Below are positions 18,217 to 27,669 of a DNA stretch of 64,000 nucleotides, one piece after another. A program made the translations under genes and the position numbers. Positions within the stretch are counted from its first letter, which is position 1; the number at the start of each line of letters is the position of its first letter. The notes under the pieces are model-generated. The model was not told where the DNA came from. It worked only from the letters and a program-made list of their open reading frames with translations, and made no database searches. Origin of the DNA: Ignavibacteriota bacterium (lineage in GTDB: Bacteria; Bacteroidota; Ignavibacteria; Ignavibacteriales; Ignavibacteriaceae); assembly GCA_013285405.1 (NCBI GenBank), contig CP053446.1, positions 558,001-622,000 of the forward strand. The letters run 5' to 3'.

Positions 18217-19677
18217 TTAATGAGCAGCATTTTTTGCAAAAGCATGCTTTATTGAAGTTATAGATACGAAAGAGAAACCAATGAAAAATAAAAGCTGGAA
18301 AGGAAGACTTGCTATCTCCATAAAATATATACTTGATACTACACCGATTAAGCAGTAAAACGCCAGGATTAATTCAACAATAACTGCAAAACCAATTTTA
18401 TTTTTTGAATATTTTTTCCCAACCCAGGTATCTTTTTCAGAAACCAGTTTGAATTTTGGTGTTCTTACGAATTCACTTTTCCGGTTAAGTAATCCCTCAA
18501 AAACAGCACGGGAATTATTGAGTGCAAAGCCCATACTTCCAGCCATAAAAATCGGGAAGAGTACGATTCTTTTTCGCCAATCAGGGTGAATATCTTTTTG
18601 TGAATATAAATAAAACATAAATGAGCTGATGAATGCTAGAACAAAGATTGACATAAATGCAAAATAGACTTCGTGTCCGCCGCTGTTCTTTACAAAAATG
18701 AGAGGAACATTCAATATTGCTGCGAGCAGAATAAAAGGAAATACAATGTTATTTGTAAGATGGAATGTGCTGTAAAGTTTTATTCTCAACGGGACATCAG
18801 AATTCCAAACAAGCGGGAGAATTTTTTTTGCTGTTTCGATTGCGCCTTTTGTCCATCTGAATTGCTGGGATTTCAGAGCGTTGATTTCCTGCGGCAGTTC
18901 GGCAGGTGAAGTGAAGTCTTTCAGAAAGACAAACTTCCATCCATTCAACTGTGCACGGTAACTTAAATCGAGGTCCTCGGTTAATGTATCAGCATGCCAG
19001 TTACCAGCATCTTCGATACAAGATTTTCTCCAAACACCGCCCGTTCCATTAAAGTTGATGAAGAATCCTGCTTTATTACGGACGGTTTGCTCAATAACAA
19101 AATGTCCATCCAATGCCAGAGCCTGTGCTCTTGTTATTAGTGAATGATCTCCGTTCAAATGTTCCCAGCGTGTTTGAACCATTCCGACTTTTTCATCAGC
19201 AAAGAATTTTAAAGTTTTTTTAAGAAAATCCGGATAAGGAATAAAATCAGCATCGAATATCGCAACGTATTCACCGTGTGTTATTTTTAATCCTTCTTTA
19301 AGTGCACCGGCTTTAAAACCTTCGCGGTTAGTTCTCCTGATATGTTGAATATTAAATCCTTCTTTTTTCTTTGCTTCGACTGCTTTCGCAACTACATCAA
19401 TTGTCTCGTCAGTCGAATCATCAAGCACCTGGATTTCGAGTTTATCTTTTGGATATTCGATTTCGCAAACTTTATCAATTAATCTTTCAATAACATAAAG
19501 CTCATTGTAAAGCGGGAGTTGAATTGTTACTAATGGTGTCTCATCAAAATCTTTTCCGGGATTGAAACTAACATCTTTATATTTGCGATGATAGTAAAGC
19601 AGAACGAAACCATGCAGTCCAAATATGAAAAGAATTGAAAGTGAAACGAAATATCCGATTAAAACAATGTTATCCAT
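18217..19677 (-). CDS. Cellulose-synthase-like family 2 glycosyltransferase
   Basis: A 486-residue membrane glycosyltransferase. One N-terminal membrane segment (residues 4-27) precedes a GT-A domain with VLDDSTDE, the metal-binding DAD (IFDADFIPYP) and DLSYRAQLNGW, then the processive QQFRWTKG (Q-x-x-R-W) motif and four or five C-terminal membrane segments. It belongs to the cellulose-synthase-like proteins that Bacteroidota carry near lptE. The product (exopolysaccharide, lipid-linked sugar) is unknown; no BcsB or PilZ partner is present. It lies 15 bases downstream of lptE. Confidence 0.88.
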   Translation of the reverse strand: MDNIVLIGYFVSLSILFIFGLHGFVLLYYHRKYKDVSFNPGKDFDETPLVTIQLPLYNELYVIERLIDKVCEIEYPKDKLEIQVLDDSTDETIDVVAKAVEAKKKEGFNIQHIRRTNREGFKAGALKEGLKITHGEYVAIFDADFIPYPDFLKKTLKFFADEKVGMVQTRWEHLNGDHSLITRAQALALDGHFVIEQTVRNKAGFFINFNGTGGVWRKSCIEDAGNWHADTLTEDLDLSYRAQLNGWKFVFLKDFTSPAELPQEINALKSQQFRWTKGAIETAKKILPLVWNSDVPLRIKLYSTFHLTNNIVFPFILLAAILNVPLIFVKNSGGHEVYFAFMSIFVLAFISSFMFYLYSQKDIHPDWRKRIVLFPIFMAGSMGFALNNSRAVFEGLLNRKSEFVRTPKFKLVSEKDTWVGKKYSKNKIGFAVIVELILAFYCLIGVVSSIYFMEIASLPFQLLFFIGFSFVSITSIKHAFAKNAAH

Positions 19678-19692
19678 AATTTTTTTCCTTTA

Positions 19693-20238
19693 TTACCAGC
19701 CAGACACTACAGCCAGTAAAATATCTTCTGAAATTTTATCGACAGCAATTGCTACTGCATTTTCCCGTTCGTTTGTTGCTTCTCCCGGGACATAATCACC
19801 GTGGTTTGTAAATGTTGATTCAAAAATAGTTTTTCTCTGAATCAAATCTTTGTAAACGACTTTAACTATTATTGTTAACCGTCTTGATGCAATTTCTTCA
19901 CCAGCGCTAACAATTGCCGGTGCATCCGTAACAGAGGTAATTACACATTCAAGTGTTGCGTTTGCCGTTGATCTTTCTGTTACCTGGAGTGAATTGTCAC
20001 TTATAAATTTTTGAATTAAATCATCTGTCAGGAGTTCTCTTAGTCCCGGAATAGCCGCAGGACTTTTATCTTCTGCTATCGGTATTGCAATCGTCTTTAA
20101 ATGAGCAGGAACTGAAGCACCAGTAAAAGAATAAGAACCGCATCCAAAATTAATTACAGCACTTATCCCGAACAATAGACTAAAAACTAATATTCTTAAA
20201 ATACCATTAATTTTCTCATTAAATCGCTTCATTTTCAT
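19693..20238 (-). CDS. lptE: LptE-family LPS assembly lipoprotein
   Basis: A 181-residue outer membrane lipoprotein that would plug the LptD barrel and deliver lipopolysaccharide to the surface. A hydrophobic signal is followed by a lipidation Cys at residue 33 (INFGCGSYSF), and the phrases CGSYSFTGASVP, KTIAIP, LRELLTDDLIQKF and YVPGEATNERENAVAIAVDKI are standard for the Bacteroidota LptE group. The start overlaps the sigma-54 regulator stop by 4 bases, a gene order conserved in this phylum. Confidence 0.88.
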   Translation of the reverse strand: MKMKRFNEKINGILRILVFSLLFGISAVINFGCGSYSFTGASVPAHLKTIAIPIAEDKSPAAIPGLRELLTDDLIQKFISDNSLQVTERSTANATLECVITSVTDAPAIVSAGEEIASRRLTIIVKVVYKDLIQRKTIFESTFTNHGDYVPGEATNERENAVAIAVDKISEDILLAVVSGW

Positions 20239-21371
20239 TCTTCCAACAAATCATATTGTTTAATTTTTCTGTAGAGAGTTCGTTCACTGATATTCAGCAA
20301 TCTTGAAGCTTTTCTTTTGTTACCACGGGTTTTATCGAGTGCGGCTTTTATTGTGTCTCGCTCGATAATATCGAGCGCAAAAAGATTCTTTTTAGGTTCT
20401 TCAGTTTTTACTGTCTGTTCCCTGCTTGTGTTGATTACGAGATCTTTTAGTTCAATTAAATCTTTTTTTATCTCAAATAGTGCTCTGTATAAAAGTTCTC
20501 TATCTGCGTCTTCAGGTGATTTCCTGAGAAATACAGGTAAATGCCGCATAGAACTATTTTCATCTTTCGTTACCAGCAAATCTGAAAAAGAATTAACATC
20601 CAGTAAACCATTTCTATTCAAAGTTAGAGCTGTTTCAATTGTATTTTTTAATTCTCTGACATTTCCCGGCCAATTGTACTCAATCAGCAAATCCATAGCC
20701 TCATCCGAAATTTTTGGTGCTGTTAATTTGTTAGCTTTCGCATAATGTTCAAGAAAATGGTTAGCGAGCAATTCTATATCACCTTTTCGTTTTCTAAGCG
20801 GAGGGATATTTAGACTGACAGCTTTCAGTCTGAAATACAGATCCTCTCTGAATTTTCTGCTGTTGACCTCTTGCTGCAAATCTTTATTAGTCGCAGCAAT
20901 AATTCTTACATCTACTTTAGTGACAGTCTCTGCACCAATTCGCATAAACTCTTTAAACTCAATTGCTCTTAAAACTTTAACCTGAGTAGTTAAAGGCATC
21001 TCAGCAATTTCATCGAGAAACAATGTGCCGCCATCAGCAATTTCGAAATAACCTTTTCTTCCTTCAAACGCTCCTGTGAAGGCACCTTTCTTATGACCAA
21101 ATAATTCGCTTTCAAGGATTCCTTCCGGTATCGCACCACAATTGACACTAATTAACTCCTGACCAGCTCTCTTACTTGAATTATGAATTGCTTTTGCAAA
21201 TACTTCTTTACCAACTCCGCTTTCGCCATAAATTAATACGGTAATATCAGATGATGAGACCTGCATAACAACATCAACAAGGTCGTCTATCTCACCGGAC
21301 TGGCTTATAATTCCATGTTTTATTTTGAATTCTTCTCTATTCACGATTAAATTATTTGAGTTGAGTGACAA
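20235..21371 (-). CDS. Sigma-54-dependent transcriptional activator without receiver domain
   Basis: A 378-residue bacterial enhancer-binding protein. It consists of an AAA+ domain (Walker A GESGVGKE at 49-56, GAFTGA at 96-101 that contacts sigma-54, Walker B GGTLFLDEIAE) and a C-terminal Fis-type helix-turn-helix (NKRKASRLLNISERTLYRKI). There is no receiver, GAF or PAS domain, so control must come from expression level or partner proteins. The first codon is TTG at 21371 without a good ribosome binding site; a GTG nine codons later is an alternative. Bacteroidota often keep this gene between miaB and lptE, as here. Confidence 0.88.
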   Translation of the reverse strand: MSLNSNNLIVNREEFKIKHGIISQSGEIDDLVDVVMQVSSSDITVLIYGESGVGKEVFAKAIHNSSKRAGQELISVNCGAIPEGILESELFGHKKGAFTGAFEGRKGYFEIADGGTLFLDEIAEMPLTTQVKVLRAIEFKEFMRIGAETVTKVDVRIIAATNKDLQQEVNSRKFREDLYFRLKAVSLNIPPLRKRKGDIELLANHFLEHYAKANKLTAPKISDEAMDLLIEYNWPGNVRELKNTIETALTLNRNGLLDVNSFSDLLVTKDENSSMRHLPVFLRKSPEDADRELLYRALFEIKKDLIELKDLVINTSREQTVKTEEPKKNLFALDIIERDTIKAALDKTRGNKRKASRLLNISERTLYRKIKQYDLLEE

Positions 21372-21449
21372 TCTGTCGCAGGAACAAAAATAAACATTAC
21401 GACTTTGAATTGAAATGGAGTTTTTATGGGATATTACTTTTGAAATTAT

Positions 21450-22219
21450 TCAGATTTCAACGATTTGTAAATCCTGAGCTAATTTTATTTTATCCTGGAA
21501 TGGTTTGGGAAGGCTTGCCAAAATTTCACTTATGTTATGAGAGTCTTCATCTGAATAATGAGTCAGATAGATTCTGAAGGAAGAATTCTGATATTCATCT
21601 ATATAGAATTGATTGAAATATGATTTGCTTCAGTAATTAAAATATCTGGAGTGATATCCTGAAATAGTAAAAGATCTTTTTCTGAACCGATATCAGAAGT
21701 ATAGACAATCTGTTTATTTACAACTCTGAACAAGAAGCTTCCACTAAAGAGACTCAAAACCGGATAGATCGACTTGTAATTTTCCAGTTTGCTTAAGTGT
21801 GAATTTTTTCTTCCGATAAAAGAGAATTTTTCTGAGATTTTAATTTCCTCATTTTCTTTGAATGTGACGTATCGAATTTCAAAATTTGCTCGATCAGGAA
21901 GAATATATGAGTTGAGTAAAAGATTTTGAACGACACTTTTCAGACTTTCATGTATAAAAATTTGGAGAGGCTTTTTTCTCTCATTCAATTTCATCTGGAT
22001 AATTAAACCCGGTAAACCTGCAAAGTGATCAGGATGAAGGTGAGTCAGCAGAATTCCATTAACAGAATCATACTCCGTGTTATTTTTTAATAAGGCAAGT
22101 GATACACCCTCCCCGGCATCGACTAACAGATTATAATCATTAAAAGAAAAAAGAAGTGATGAATGGAAGCGATTGGCAGAAGTTTTACCAGTGCTTGTTC
22201 CGAGGAAAATAATTTTCAA
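21450..22219 (-). pseudogene. Metallo-beta-lactamase-fold hydrolase (RNase Z-like), frameshifted near the 3' end
   Basis: The first 206 codons (22219 down to 21599) give the N-terminus MKIIFLGTSTGKTSANRFHSS and the metal motif THLHPDHFAG at about residues 59-68, then ITEANHIS, and stop at INSI. In the overlapping frame the next codons read YIDEYQNSSFRIYLTHYSDE and continue to a stop at 21450-21452, which supplies the missing C-terminal motif (LTHYSDE). One base appears lost near 21602-21606. Intact, it would be about 256 residues, near the usual size of RNase Z-like or phosphodiesterase MBL proteins. It is either a recent pseudogene or a sequencing error. The long plus-strand ORF on top of the tail is a shadow. 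Confidence 0.75.
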
Positions 22220-22220
22220 T

Positions 22221-22970
22221 TTATTTTCCGGGTGCCGCTACGATTGTACCGTTAATTTGATAACGTGAACTCAAAACCTGTAAAAAACTTTCAGCATCTT
22301 CACGTTTTTCAAATTTTCCTGCATATACAATATGAAAGCTTGTTCCACCAACAACCTTTTCATCTATCCGGCTGAAGATACCTGCTGATTCGAATTCTCC
22401 GCTTAATTTTTTTGCGTTATCCAGATTTGTAAATGCACCTGCCTGAATAGTGAAATTGTAATCATCTTCAATATTAGTTTTTGGTTCTTCAACCTTTGTC
22501 TCAACTTTTGTATCAATTTTCGTTTCAATTTTAGTTTCTTCAGATTTTCCAATAGATGAAATATTTTGTTCAGCAACCTGAATGTACGGAGAAGAAGGAT
22601 ATGATGTTTTTAACTGCTTTAATTTTTCCTGAGCGGTTTCATATAGACCCAGAGCATAATAGTAAGAAAATATTCTGTAGAGCGAAGCATCGGCATATTT
22701 ACTCTTTGGATGATTATCTACTAAATCCTGATAGATAACGATCGCTTCCTGTCCATTTTCCTTCAATACTGCATCAAGAAACATAACTGATGGATCGTTT
22801 GGATTTTTTTCTTTCAATTCCAAAAGAGCATCTTTTGCACTTACCAGATCACCATTTTCAATTGCTTTGAGATAAGGGACAATATCCGCATCCTGCGAAT
22901 AAATATTTGAAGCAAATGATATAATCTTGACGATCAGAATAAGGAGAAAATTTATTTTAAGATTTTTCAT
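22221..22970 (-). CDS. SPOR domain protein with TPR-like repeats
   Basis: A 249-residue exported protein. A signal peptide (about residues 1-25) leads into helical repeats resembling the tol-pal YbgF type (about 30-135: DLVSAKDALLEL, YLALGLYETAQEKLKQL-like helices). A Lys/Glu/Thr linker with four near-tandem TK(I/V)(E/D) units follows (about 148-165), and then the SPOR domain (170-245, YNFTIQAGAFTNLDNAKKL). SPOR domains bind denuded peptidoglycan at division sites, so a periplasmic role in division or envelope maintenance is likely. It is immediately upstream of the MBL gene (one base gap). Confidence 0.85.
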   Translation of the reverse strand: MKNLKINFLLILIVKIISFASNIYSQDADIVPYLKAIENGDLVSAKDALLELKEKNPNDPSVMFLDAVLKENGQEAIVIYQDLVDNHPKSKYADASLYRIFSYYYALGLYETAQEKLKQLKTSYPSSPYIQVAEQNISSIGKSEETKIETKIDTKVETKVEEPKTNIEDDYNFTIQAGAFTNLDNAKKLSGEFESAGIFSRIDEKVVGGTSFHIVYAGKFEKREDAESFLQVLSSRYQINGTIVAAPGK

Positions 22971-23009
22971 TTTCTTACCGCCATTTGAAAGAGATGTTGA
23001 ATAAAGTTT

Positions 23010-24371
23010 TTACCCGGTTAAAGATAAGTTTTCTTCAACTAAATTTGCGAAACCAGAAAAATCACCAAAGAGAGTGGCAGAAGTTGCTTTGTTGATTTTA
23101 GCTTTCACATAATTCCCGACTCTTATTTTATTGTCAGCGGGAATTATCACTACTTTATTTGTATCTGATCTGCCTGATAAAAACTTATCAGATTTCCTGC
23201 TGAAACCTTCAATTAAAACAACTTCTTCTTTTCCTATTAATTCCTGGTTCAGTTCAAATGATATTTGCTGTTGAAGATTAATTATTTCCTGTAATCGTTT
23301 TGATTTTGTTTCTTCTGAAACATCATCATTCATTCTGAAAGCTTTCGTCCCTTCGCGGGGAGAATATTTAAACATAAATGCACCATCAAATCTCACCATC
23401 CTCATTACATCTAAAGTCATAATATGATCTTCATAAGTTTCTGTAGGGAAACCCGTGATTATATCTGTGGAAAAACTTACGCCTGGAATAATCTTCCTTG
23501 CTCTTTCGACTAATTGAAGATAGTGTTCGATTGTATAAGTTCGATTCATTAGTTCAAGTATTCTGTTTGAACCTGACTGAACAGGCAGATGAATGTAATT
23601 ACAGATATTTGAATGAGATGATATTGTATATAATAATTTATCGGAAAGATCCTGAGGGTGTGAAGTTGTAAATCTAATTCTGATTGAATTATCAACCTGT
23701 GCACAGGCTGCAAGAAGATCAGCAAAATCTCCGGCTTCAGCAGATTCTTCATCTTTATATGAATCAACATTTTGACCAAGCAAAGTAATTTCCCTGAATC
23801 CTCTGTCTGACAATTGTTTTATTTCATCTGCAACAGAATTTAATGAACGGCTTCGTTCCCGTCCACGGGTAAACGGAACAACACAAAATGTGCAGAACTT
23901 ATCACAACCGCGCATAACTGAAATCCAGGCTTGCAATCCATCTTCCCTGTGAGGAATTATATCATCATAAGTTTCTGTTTTGGATAGCTTGACGCCAATT
24001 CCTTTATCGCCGTTGAAAGCAACATCAATTAATTCAGGTAATCTTCTATACTCGTCGGGACCAACTACAACATCAACAATTTTCTTTTTCTCAACAAGGT
24101 CTGTGCGTAATCGCTCAGCCATACAACCCAATACACCAACAATTAATCCGGGTTTGTTGTCTTTTATAGTTTTAAAATTCCCGAGTCTTCCATAAATCCT
24201 TTGTTCTGCATTATCCCTGATGCTGCAAGTGTTAACAAGAATCACATCAGCTTCATCAGAATTTTTAGTGTGGCTGTAACCATTATTCTGCAAAATACCA
24301 AGCACTATTTCGGTATCCGCAAGATTCATCTGGCAGCCATAAGTTTCGATATATACTTTATTTTTATTCAT
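23010..24371 (-). CDS. miaB: tRNA-2-methylthio-N6-dimethylallyladenosine synthase MiaB
   Basis: A radical SAM methylthiotransferase that modifies A37 of tRNAs reading UNN codons. The MTTase domain has Cys13, Cys49 and Cys83; the radical SAM cluster is Cys156, Cys160, Cys163 (GCDKFCTFC) followed by VVPFTRGRERSR, diagnostic of MiaB; a TRAM domain ends the 453-residue protein. First gene of the block that runs through SPOR, MBL, sigma-54 activator and lptE, an order common in Bacteroidota. Confidence 0.95.
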   Translation of the reverse strand: MNKNKVYIETYGCQMNLADTEIVLGILQNNGYSHTKNSDEADVILVNTCSIRDNAEQRIYGRLGNFKTIKDNKPGLIVGVLGCMAERLRTDLVEKKKIVDVVVGPDEYRRLPELIDVAFNGDKGIGVKLSKTETYDDIIPHREDGLQAWISVMRGCDKFCTFCVVPFTRGRERSRSLNSVADEIKQLSDRGFREITLLGQNVDSYKDEESAEAGDFADLLAACAQVDNSIRIRFTTSHPQDLSDKLLYTISSHSNICNYIHLPVQSGSNRILELMNRTYTIEHYLQLVERARKIIPGVSFSTDIITGFPTETYEDHIMTLDVMRMVRFDGAFMFKYSPREGTKAFRMNDDVSEETKSKRLQEIINLQQQISFELNQELIGKEEVVLIEGFSRKSDKFLSGRSDTNKVVIIPADNKIRVGNYVKAKINKATSATLFGDFSGFANLVEENLSLTG

Positions 24372-24455
24372 ATTATGATGAAGAAGAAGGACAAATATAA
24401 AATATTACCGTCTGCGGTTCAATCTAATTTAAAGTAAAATATGTGGAGATTGAGA

Positions 24456-24611
24456 TCAGTTTGTTGAGAGAGCGTAAAGAATGATATTAAGTATCAAAAA
24501 TCCGATTGTTCCATAAATTACATTGAATAGAATTTTCTTAATTTTATGATCACGATGGATATTACGCTCAAGTTTAGTTTTTCCGTTGGTCTTTACAAAT
24601 CCGAATAGCAT
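24456..24611 (-). CDS. Small single-span membrane protein, hypothetical
   Basis: A 51-residue open frame in the gap upstream of miaB. It has a basic N-terminal half (KTNGKTKLERNIHRDHKIKK) and a clear hydrophobic segment (residues 28-47, LFNVIYGTIGFLILNIILYA), with AAGAAG a few bases ahead of the ATG. The positive-inside layout fits a membrane protein with cytoplasmic N-terminus. I do not recognise the family; coding status rests on this layout alone. Confidence 0.4.
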   Translation of the reverse strand: MLFGFVKTNGKTKLERNIHRDHKIKKILFNVIYGTIGFLILNIILYALSTN

Positions 24612-24806
24612 TTACTTCTTGTATTATTGTTTATCATTATAAAAATAATCAAAATAATTTTCACTTTCAGTAACAATCTGTGTGCCCCTATTATCTTCAT
24701 AAGCATCAGTTGATAGATAGCTGAATTCAAACGTTCGAAATAAAATGAAATTTCTCAAGCACAGATTTACATGCTAATATTTACTGCTTTGAAAATATTT
24801 TAATTA

Positions 24807-24854
24807 AAAACCCCTCACGAGTATCCACTTTTTTGTCAGCAGATGGAGGGGTTT
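24807..24854 (-). terminator. Terminator-like hairpin after the T9SS gene at 24874
   Basis: AAACCCCTC on the minus strand pairs with GAGGGGTTT (arms at 24846-24854 and 24808-24816) around a long loop of about 29 bases; the second arm runs into TTTTTAATTAAAA. It starts 20 bases past the stop. Confidence 0.7.
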
Positions 24855-24873
24855 AAATTTGAAAGTATAAATC

Positions 24874-26166
24874 TTATTTAAGCAAAGTCATTTTTCTGAC
24901 TTCGTTGAACATACCTGCTTCTAAACGATAGAAATAAATTCCACTGTTTAGTTGAGTTGCATCAAAATTAATTGTGTGTGAACCAGCTTCCATATTCTGA
25001 TTTACCAATGTGCTAACTTCCTGTCCGAGTGCATTGAACACTTTCAAAGATACATTTGAACTTTGTGGAATTGAGAACTTAATAGTAGTATTTGGATTAA
25101 ATGGATTCGGATAATTCTGAGAAAGCTCAAATTGTGCTGGTGAAGTAACTTCAACATTAACTTCATTTGAATAAGCAAATGATCCATTAAAGTCAATCTG
25201 CTTTAATCTGTAAGTATAACTTCCTGCAAGAAGATTTGCATCAACAAACCTGTAAGTTTTTGCTTCGGTGGTTGTTCCATAACCAGGAACAAAACCAACT
25301 GCCGCAAATTCAGTTCCTGAACTTGATCTTTGAATTTCAAAACCTGAGTTGTTTAATTCAGTTGCCGTTGACCAGTTTAGGAATACATCACCACCAACGG
25401 ATGATGCAGCAAAAGAAGTCAACTCAACAGGTACAAGATCTTCCCATTGAGTAGATAATCTGATACCGTCAATCACAACAGAGTACGATTGTCCGCCTTG
25501 TCGTAATCCGATAGCATCAATAACATCCTGACCATTTGTTGAAGTATTAGTTACTTCTGGCGTACCAGCGAGAACTTCACTTTGTGGAACTCCGGAAGTT
25601 ATTACCCAGAGTTTGCATTCATCTGCACCACCGGTATTAATTGTATATTTTACGAAGATGAGATAAGTTGTATTGTAGCTGAAATCAGTCGTACCCATTG
25701 TTTGGGTTGATGTGTTACTCATCCCAAATCTAAGATTTCCGGAAACATCCTGAACAAAAACTCGTGCAGCAAAGAGTGTAAAAACAGTTGGTGAAACTCT
25801 GTTACCGATGTGAATAAAATAATCCTGCGTCGCACTTGCAGAAGCAACATTAGCTAAAAAGGAATAATATATTACATCACCGTTATTGGCAAGTGAGTCG
25901 AAGCCTACGTTATCATCTTCCCGCGAACCAGATCCACCATTTATTGAGACCTGATTTCCTATCCCGGAAGATGGATAACCTGTATAATTTATACTAGCTG
26001 CTTCGACGAAAATTGGTGAACCGGCACCACTATGTTTAGTCCAGCCATGCCCGGTTATTGAATCACCTACAGCATAATTAAAATCTTCAACCAGCAACTG
26101 CCCGAATGAAAAACTGAATGGAAATATTAACAATACAAAAACAACAAGTAAATATGATTTTTTCAT
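24874..26166 (-). CDS. T9SS type A sorting domain protein
   Basis: A 430-residue secreted protein. Signal peptide 1-22; residues about 25-245 form a jelly-roll-like beta domain (LLVEDFNYAVGDSI, WVITSGVPQSE, VIDGIRLSTQW) of a type seen in many cargo proteins without assigned function. From 247 the stretch VPVELTSFAASSVGGDVFLNWSTATE opens the fibronectin-like linker, and YPNPFNPNTTIKFSIPQ to MTLLK is the sorting domain. Unlike its paralogues this linker contains no palindromic element, so it shows the uninterrupted state of the loop (FEIQRSSSGTEFAAVGF). A GGAGGG ribosome binding site precedes the ATG. Confidence 0.85.
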   Translation of the reverse strand: MKKSYLLVVFVLLIFPFSFSFGQLLVEDFNYAVGDSITGHGWTKHSGAGSPIFVEAASINYTGYPSSGIGNQVSINGGSGSREDDNVGFDSLANNGDVIYYSFLANVASASATQDYFIHIGNRVSPTVFTLFAARVFVQDVSGNLRFGMSNTSTQTMGTTDFSYNTTYLIFVKYTINTGGADECKLWVITSGVPQSEVLAGTPEVTNTSTNGQDVIDAIGLRQGGQSYSVVIDGIRLSTQWEDLVPVELTSFAASSVGGDVFLNWSTATELNNSGFEIQRSSSGTEFAAVGFVPGYGTTTEAKTYRFVDANLLAGSYTYRLKQIDFNGSFAYSNEVNVEVTSPAQFELSQNYPNPFNPNTTIKFSIPQSSNVSLKVFNALGQEVSTLVNQNMEAGSHTINFDATQLNSGIYFYRLEAGMFNEVRKMTLLK

Positions 26167-26243
26167 ATTTGCCCTCCGATTAGAATTTATGAATAAATAA
26201 ATAATTACAACTGGATTGTTGACTGAAAAATAAATGAAAAAAA

Positions 26244-26275
26244 AGAGAATGAAAAGTTTTATCTATTCATTCTCT
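26244..26275 (-). terminator. Rho-independent terminator after the T9SS gene at 26306
   Basis: Arms AGAGAATGA (26244-26252) and TCATTCTCT (26267-26275), followed on the minus strand by a run of T; 31 bases past the stop codon. Confidence 0.8.
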
Positions 26276-26305
26276 ATTATTTTTTTAACGATTTAGAAAT
26301 AATGA

Positions 26306-27553
26306 TTATTTGGCAAGAATCATCTTGCGCGATTGTATTATTCCATTGGTTTCAAACTTGTAGAGGTACACACCACTGTTCAAATCTGATGCGTTGAAAT
26401 TAACTGTATGAATGCCAGCTTCCAGGAAGCCATTCACAAGCTGCATAATTTGTTCACCAAGCAAGTTATAAATTGATAATCTCACATCCCCGGAATGTGT
26501 GAAATTAAATCTGATAGTAGTTGATGGATTAAAAGGATTCGGATAATTCTGTTCGAGAACAATTTCAGCCGGAATTATTCCTGCATCAACTTCAATAACT
26601 TTTGAATATTCAGACTGTCCGTCAGTATCAATTTGCTTTAAGCGATAATAAAGAGTACGAGTAAGAGTAAGATTGTCAGTAAATGTATAATCCTTTGGTG
26701 AATTTGAATTGCCATTTCCTTCAACAAAACCGATCTTCTCCCATTTGTCATTCTGAGTCCTGCTTTTTGCGGGATAAACTCCGCGAAGAATCTCAAATCC
26801 ATAATTATTAACTTCGGTTTCAGTTCGCCAGTTTAGTTTTACAGAATTTTCTAAAACGATCGCTGTGAAGGAAGAAAGTTCGACGGGGAGGTTAGTTTCA
26901 TCAATTGAAAAATCATCTATAGCCAAGCCATCATCAGCACCAGTCGCATTAAAATCTATCCATCTGATCCAAAATGTTGCTCCATTTGCAATACTCAAAC
27001 CAGTAATTGTTTGGGTAATAGTTGTCCTGTTAGCCGATGCATTCCCATCAAGCGATCCAACCGTACCTGTACTGTTCGGTGCAATAAAATCTAAGCCATC
27101 CACGTCCGTCCACGTCCCTGTAGATAAACTCGTTGCATCTAAGCTATACTGAAAATCCAATCTATCATTTCTACCTGTTGCACCTAATCTCCATTGTTCA
27201 CCTGTATAAGAAATTGGTAATTGTGTAATTGTAAAACCAGTATTATTTATAAAACTTGCTCCAATTGTAGGTATTAATGTACCTGATTGGAGTCCACCAA
27301 AAGCTCTATCGGTAGCAGATGTCGCACCAAAGCTATATGTATCTCCAGCGTTGCCAGAACCAGTTCCAGCCGTGTATATTCCATTAGCATTGGTACCGCT
27401 TTCAGAAAAAGCCCATCCTGTTGGAACTGTGGAGGAAGTACCTGTGCTTGTTAAAGTATTAAAATCTTCTGAATAAGTGTTAACTCCATCAAGTGAAACC
27501 TGGGCAATAGTTAAACTGTAAGTGAATAGTAACATTGATAAAACTTTTTTCAT
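26306..27553 (-). CDS. T9SS type A sorting domain protein
   Basis: A 415-residue secreted protein. Signal peptide 1-17; a beta-sandwich of about 210 residues follows (YSEDFNTLTSTGTSS, WRLGATGRNDRLDFQYSLD, DDGLAIDDFSI), similar to ligand-binding N-terminal domains of nucleases and adhesins, function unknown. LPVELSSFTAIVLENSVKLNWRTETE opens the linker, interrupted by GVYPAKSRTQND, which is encoded by a repeat element (26747-26794). The sorting domain runs from YPNPFNPSTTIRF to the end (MILAK). The preceding gene in the direction of transcription is the large T9SS gene at 27721. Confidence 0.85.
   Translation of the reverse strand: MKKVLSMLLFTYSLTIAQVSLDGVNTYSEDFNTLTSTGTSSTVPTGWAFSESGTNANGIYTAGTGSGNAGDTYSFGATSATDRAFGGLQSGTLIPTIGASFINNTGFTITQLPISYTGEQWRLGATGRNDRLDFQYSLDATSLSTGTWTDVDGLDFIAPNSTGTVGSLDGNASANRTTITQTITGLSIANGATFWIRWIDFNATGADDGLAIDDFSIDETNLPVELSSFTAIVLENSVKLNWRTETEVNNYGFEILRGVYPAKSRTQNDKWEKIGFVEGNGNSNSPKDYTFTDNLTLTRTLYYRLKQIDTDGQSEYSKVIEVDAGIIPAEIVLEQNYPNPFNPSTTIRFNFTHSGDVRLSIYNLLGEQIMQLVNGFLEAGIHTVNFNASDLNSGVYLYKFETNGIIQSRKMILAK
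26747..26794 (-). repeat. In-frame repeat element inside a T9SS gene (composite)
   Basis: On plus, GTCATTCTGAG and CGAAGAATCTC, the two ends of a GTCATTCTGAGCGAAGCGAAGAATCTC element, surround an extra TCCTGCTTTTTGCGGGATAA piece. It encodes YPAKSRTQND in the linker of the host gene and keeps the frame. Confidence 0.6.
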
Positions 27554-27669
27554 AATACCGTCGCAGGAATTTTGGTTGAGATTAAAGTTTATTTATCTGG
27601 TTTTAAACGTAAAGAAAAATTTTAAAAGATGCCATAAATTTTGTGTTAAATAACTGCAAAGAAATAAAA

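Noticed and set aside
21365-21577. 70-codon plus-strand ORF
   Set aside because: Antisense to the displaced tail of the MBL-fold gene.
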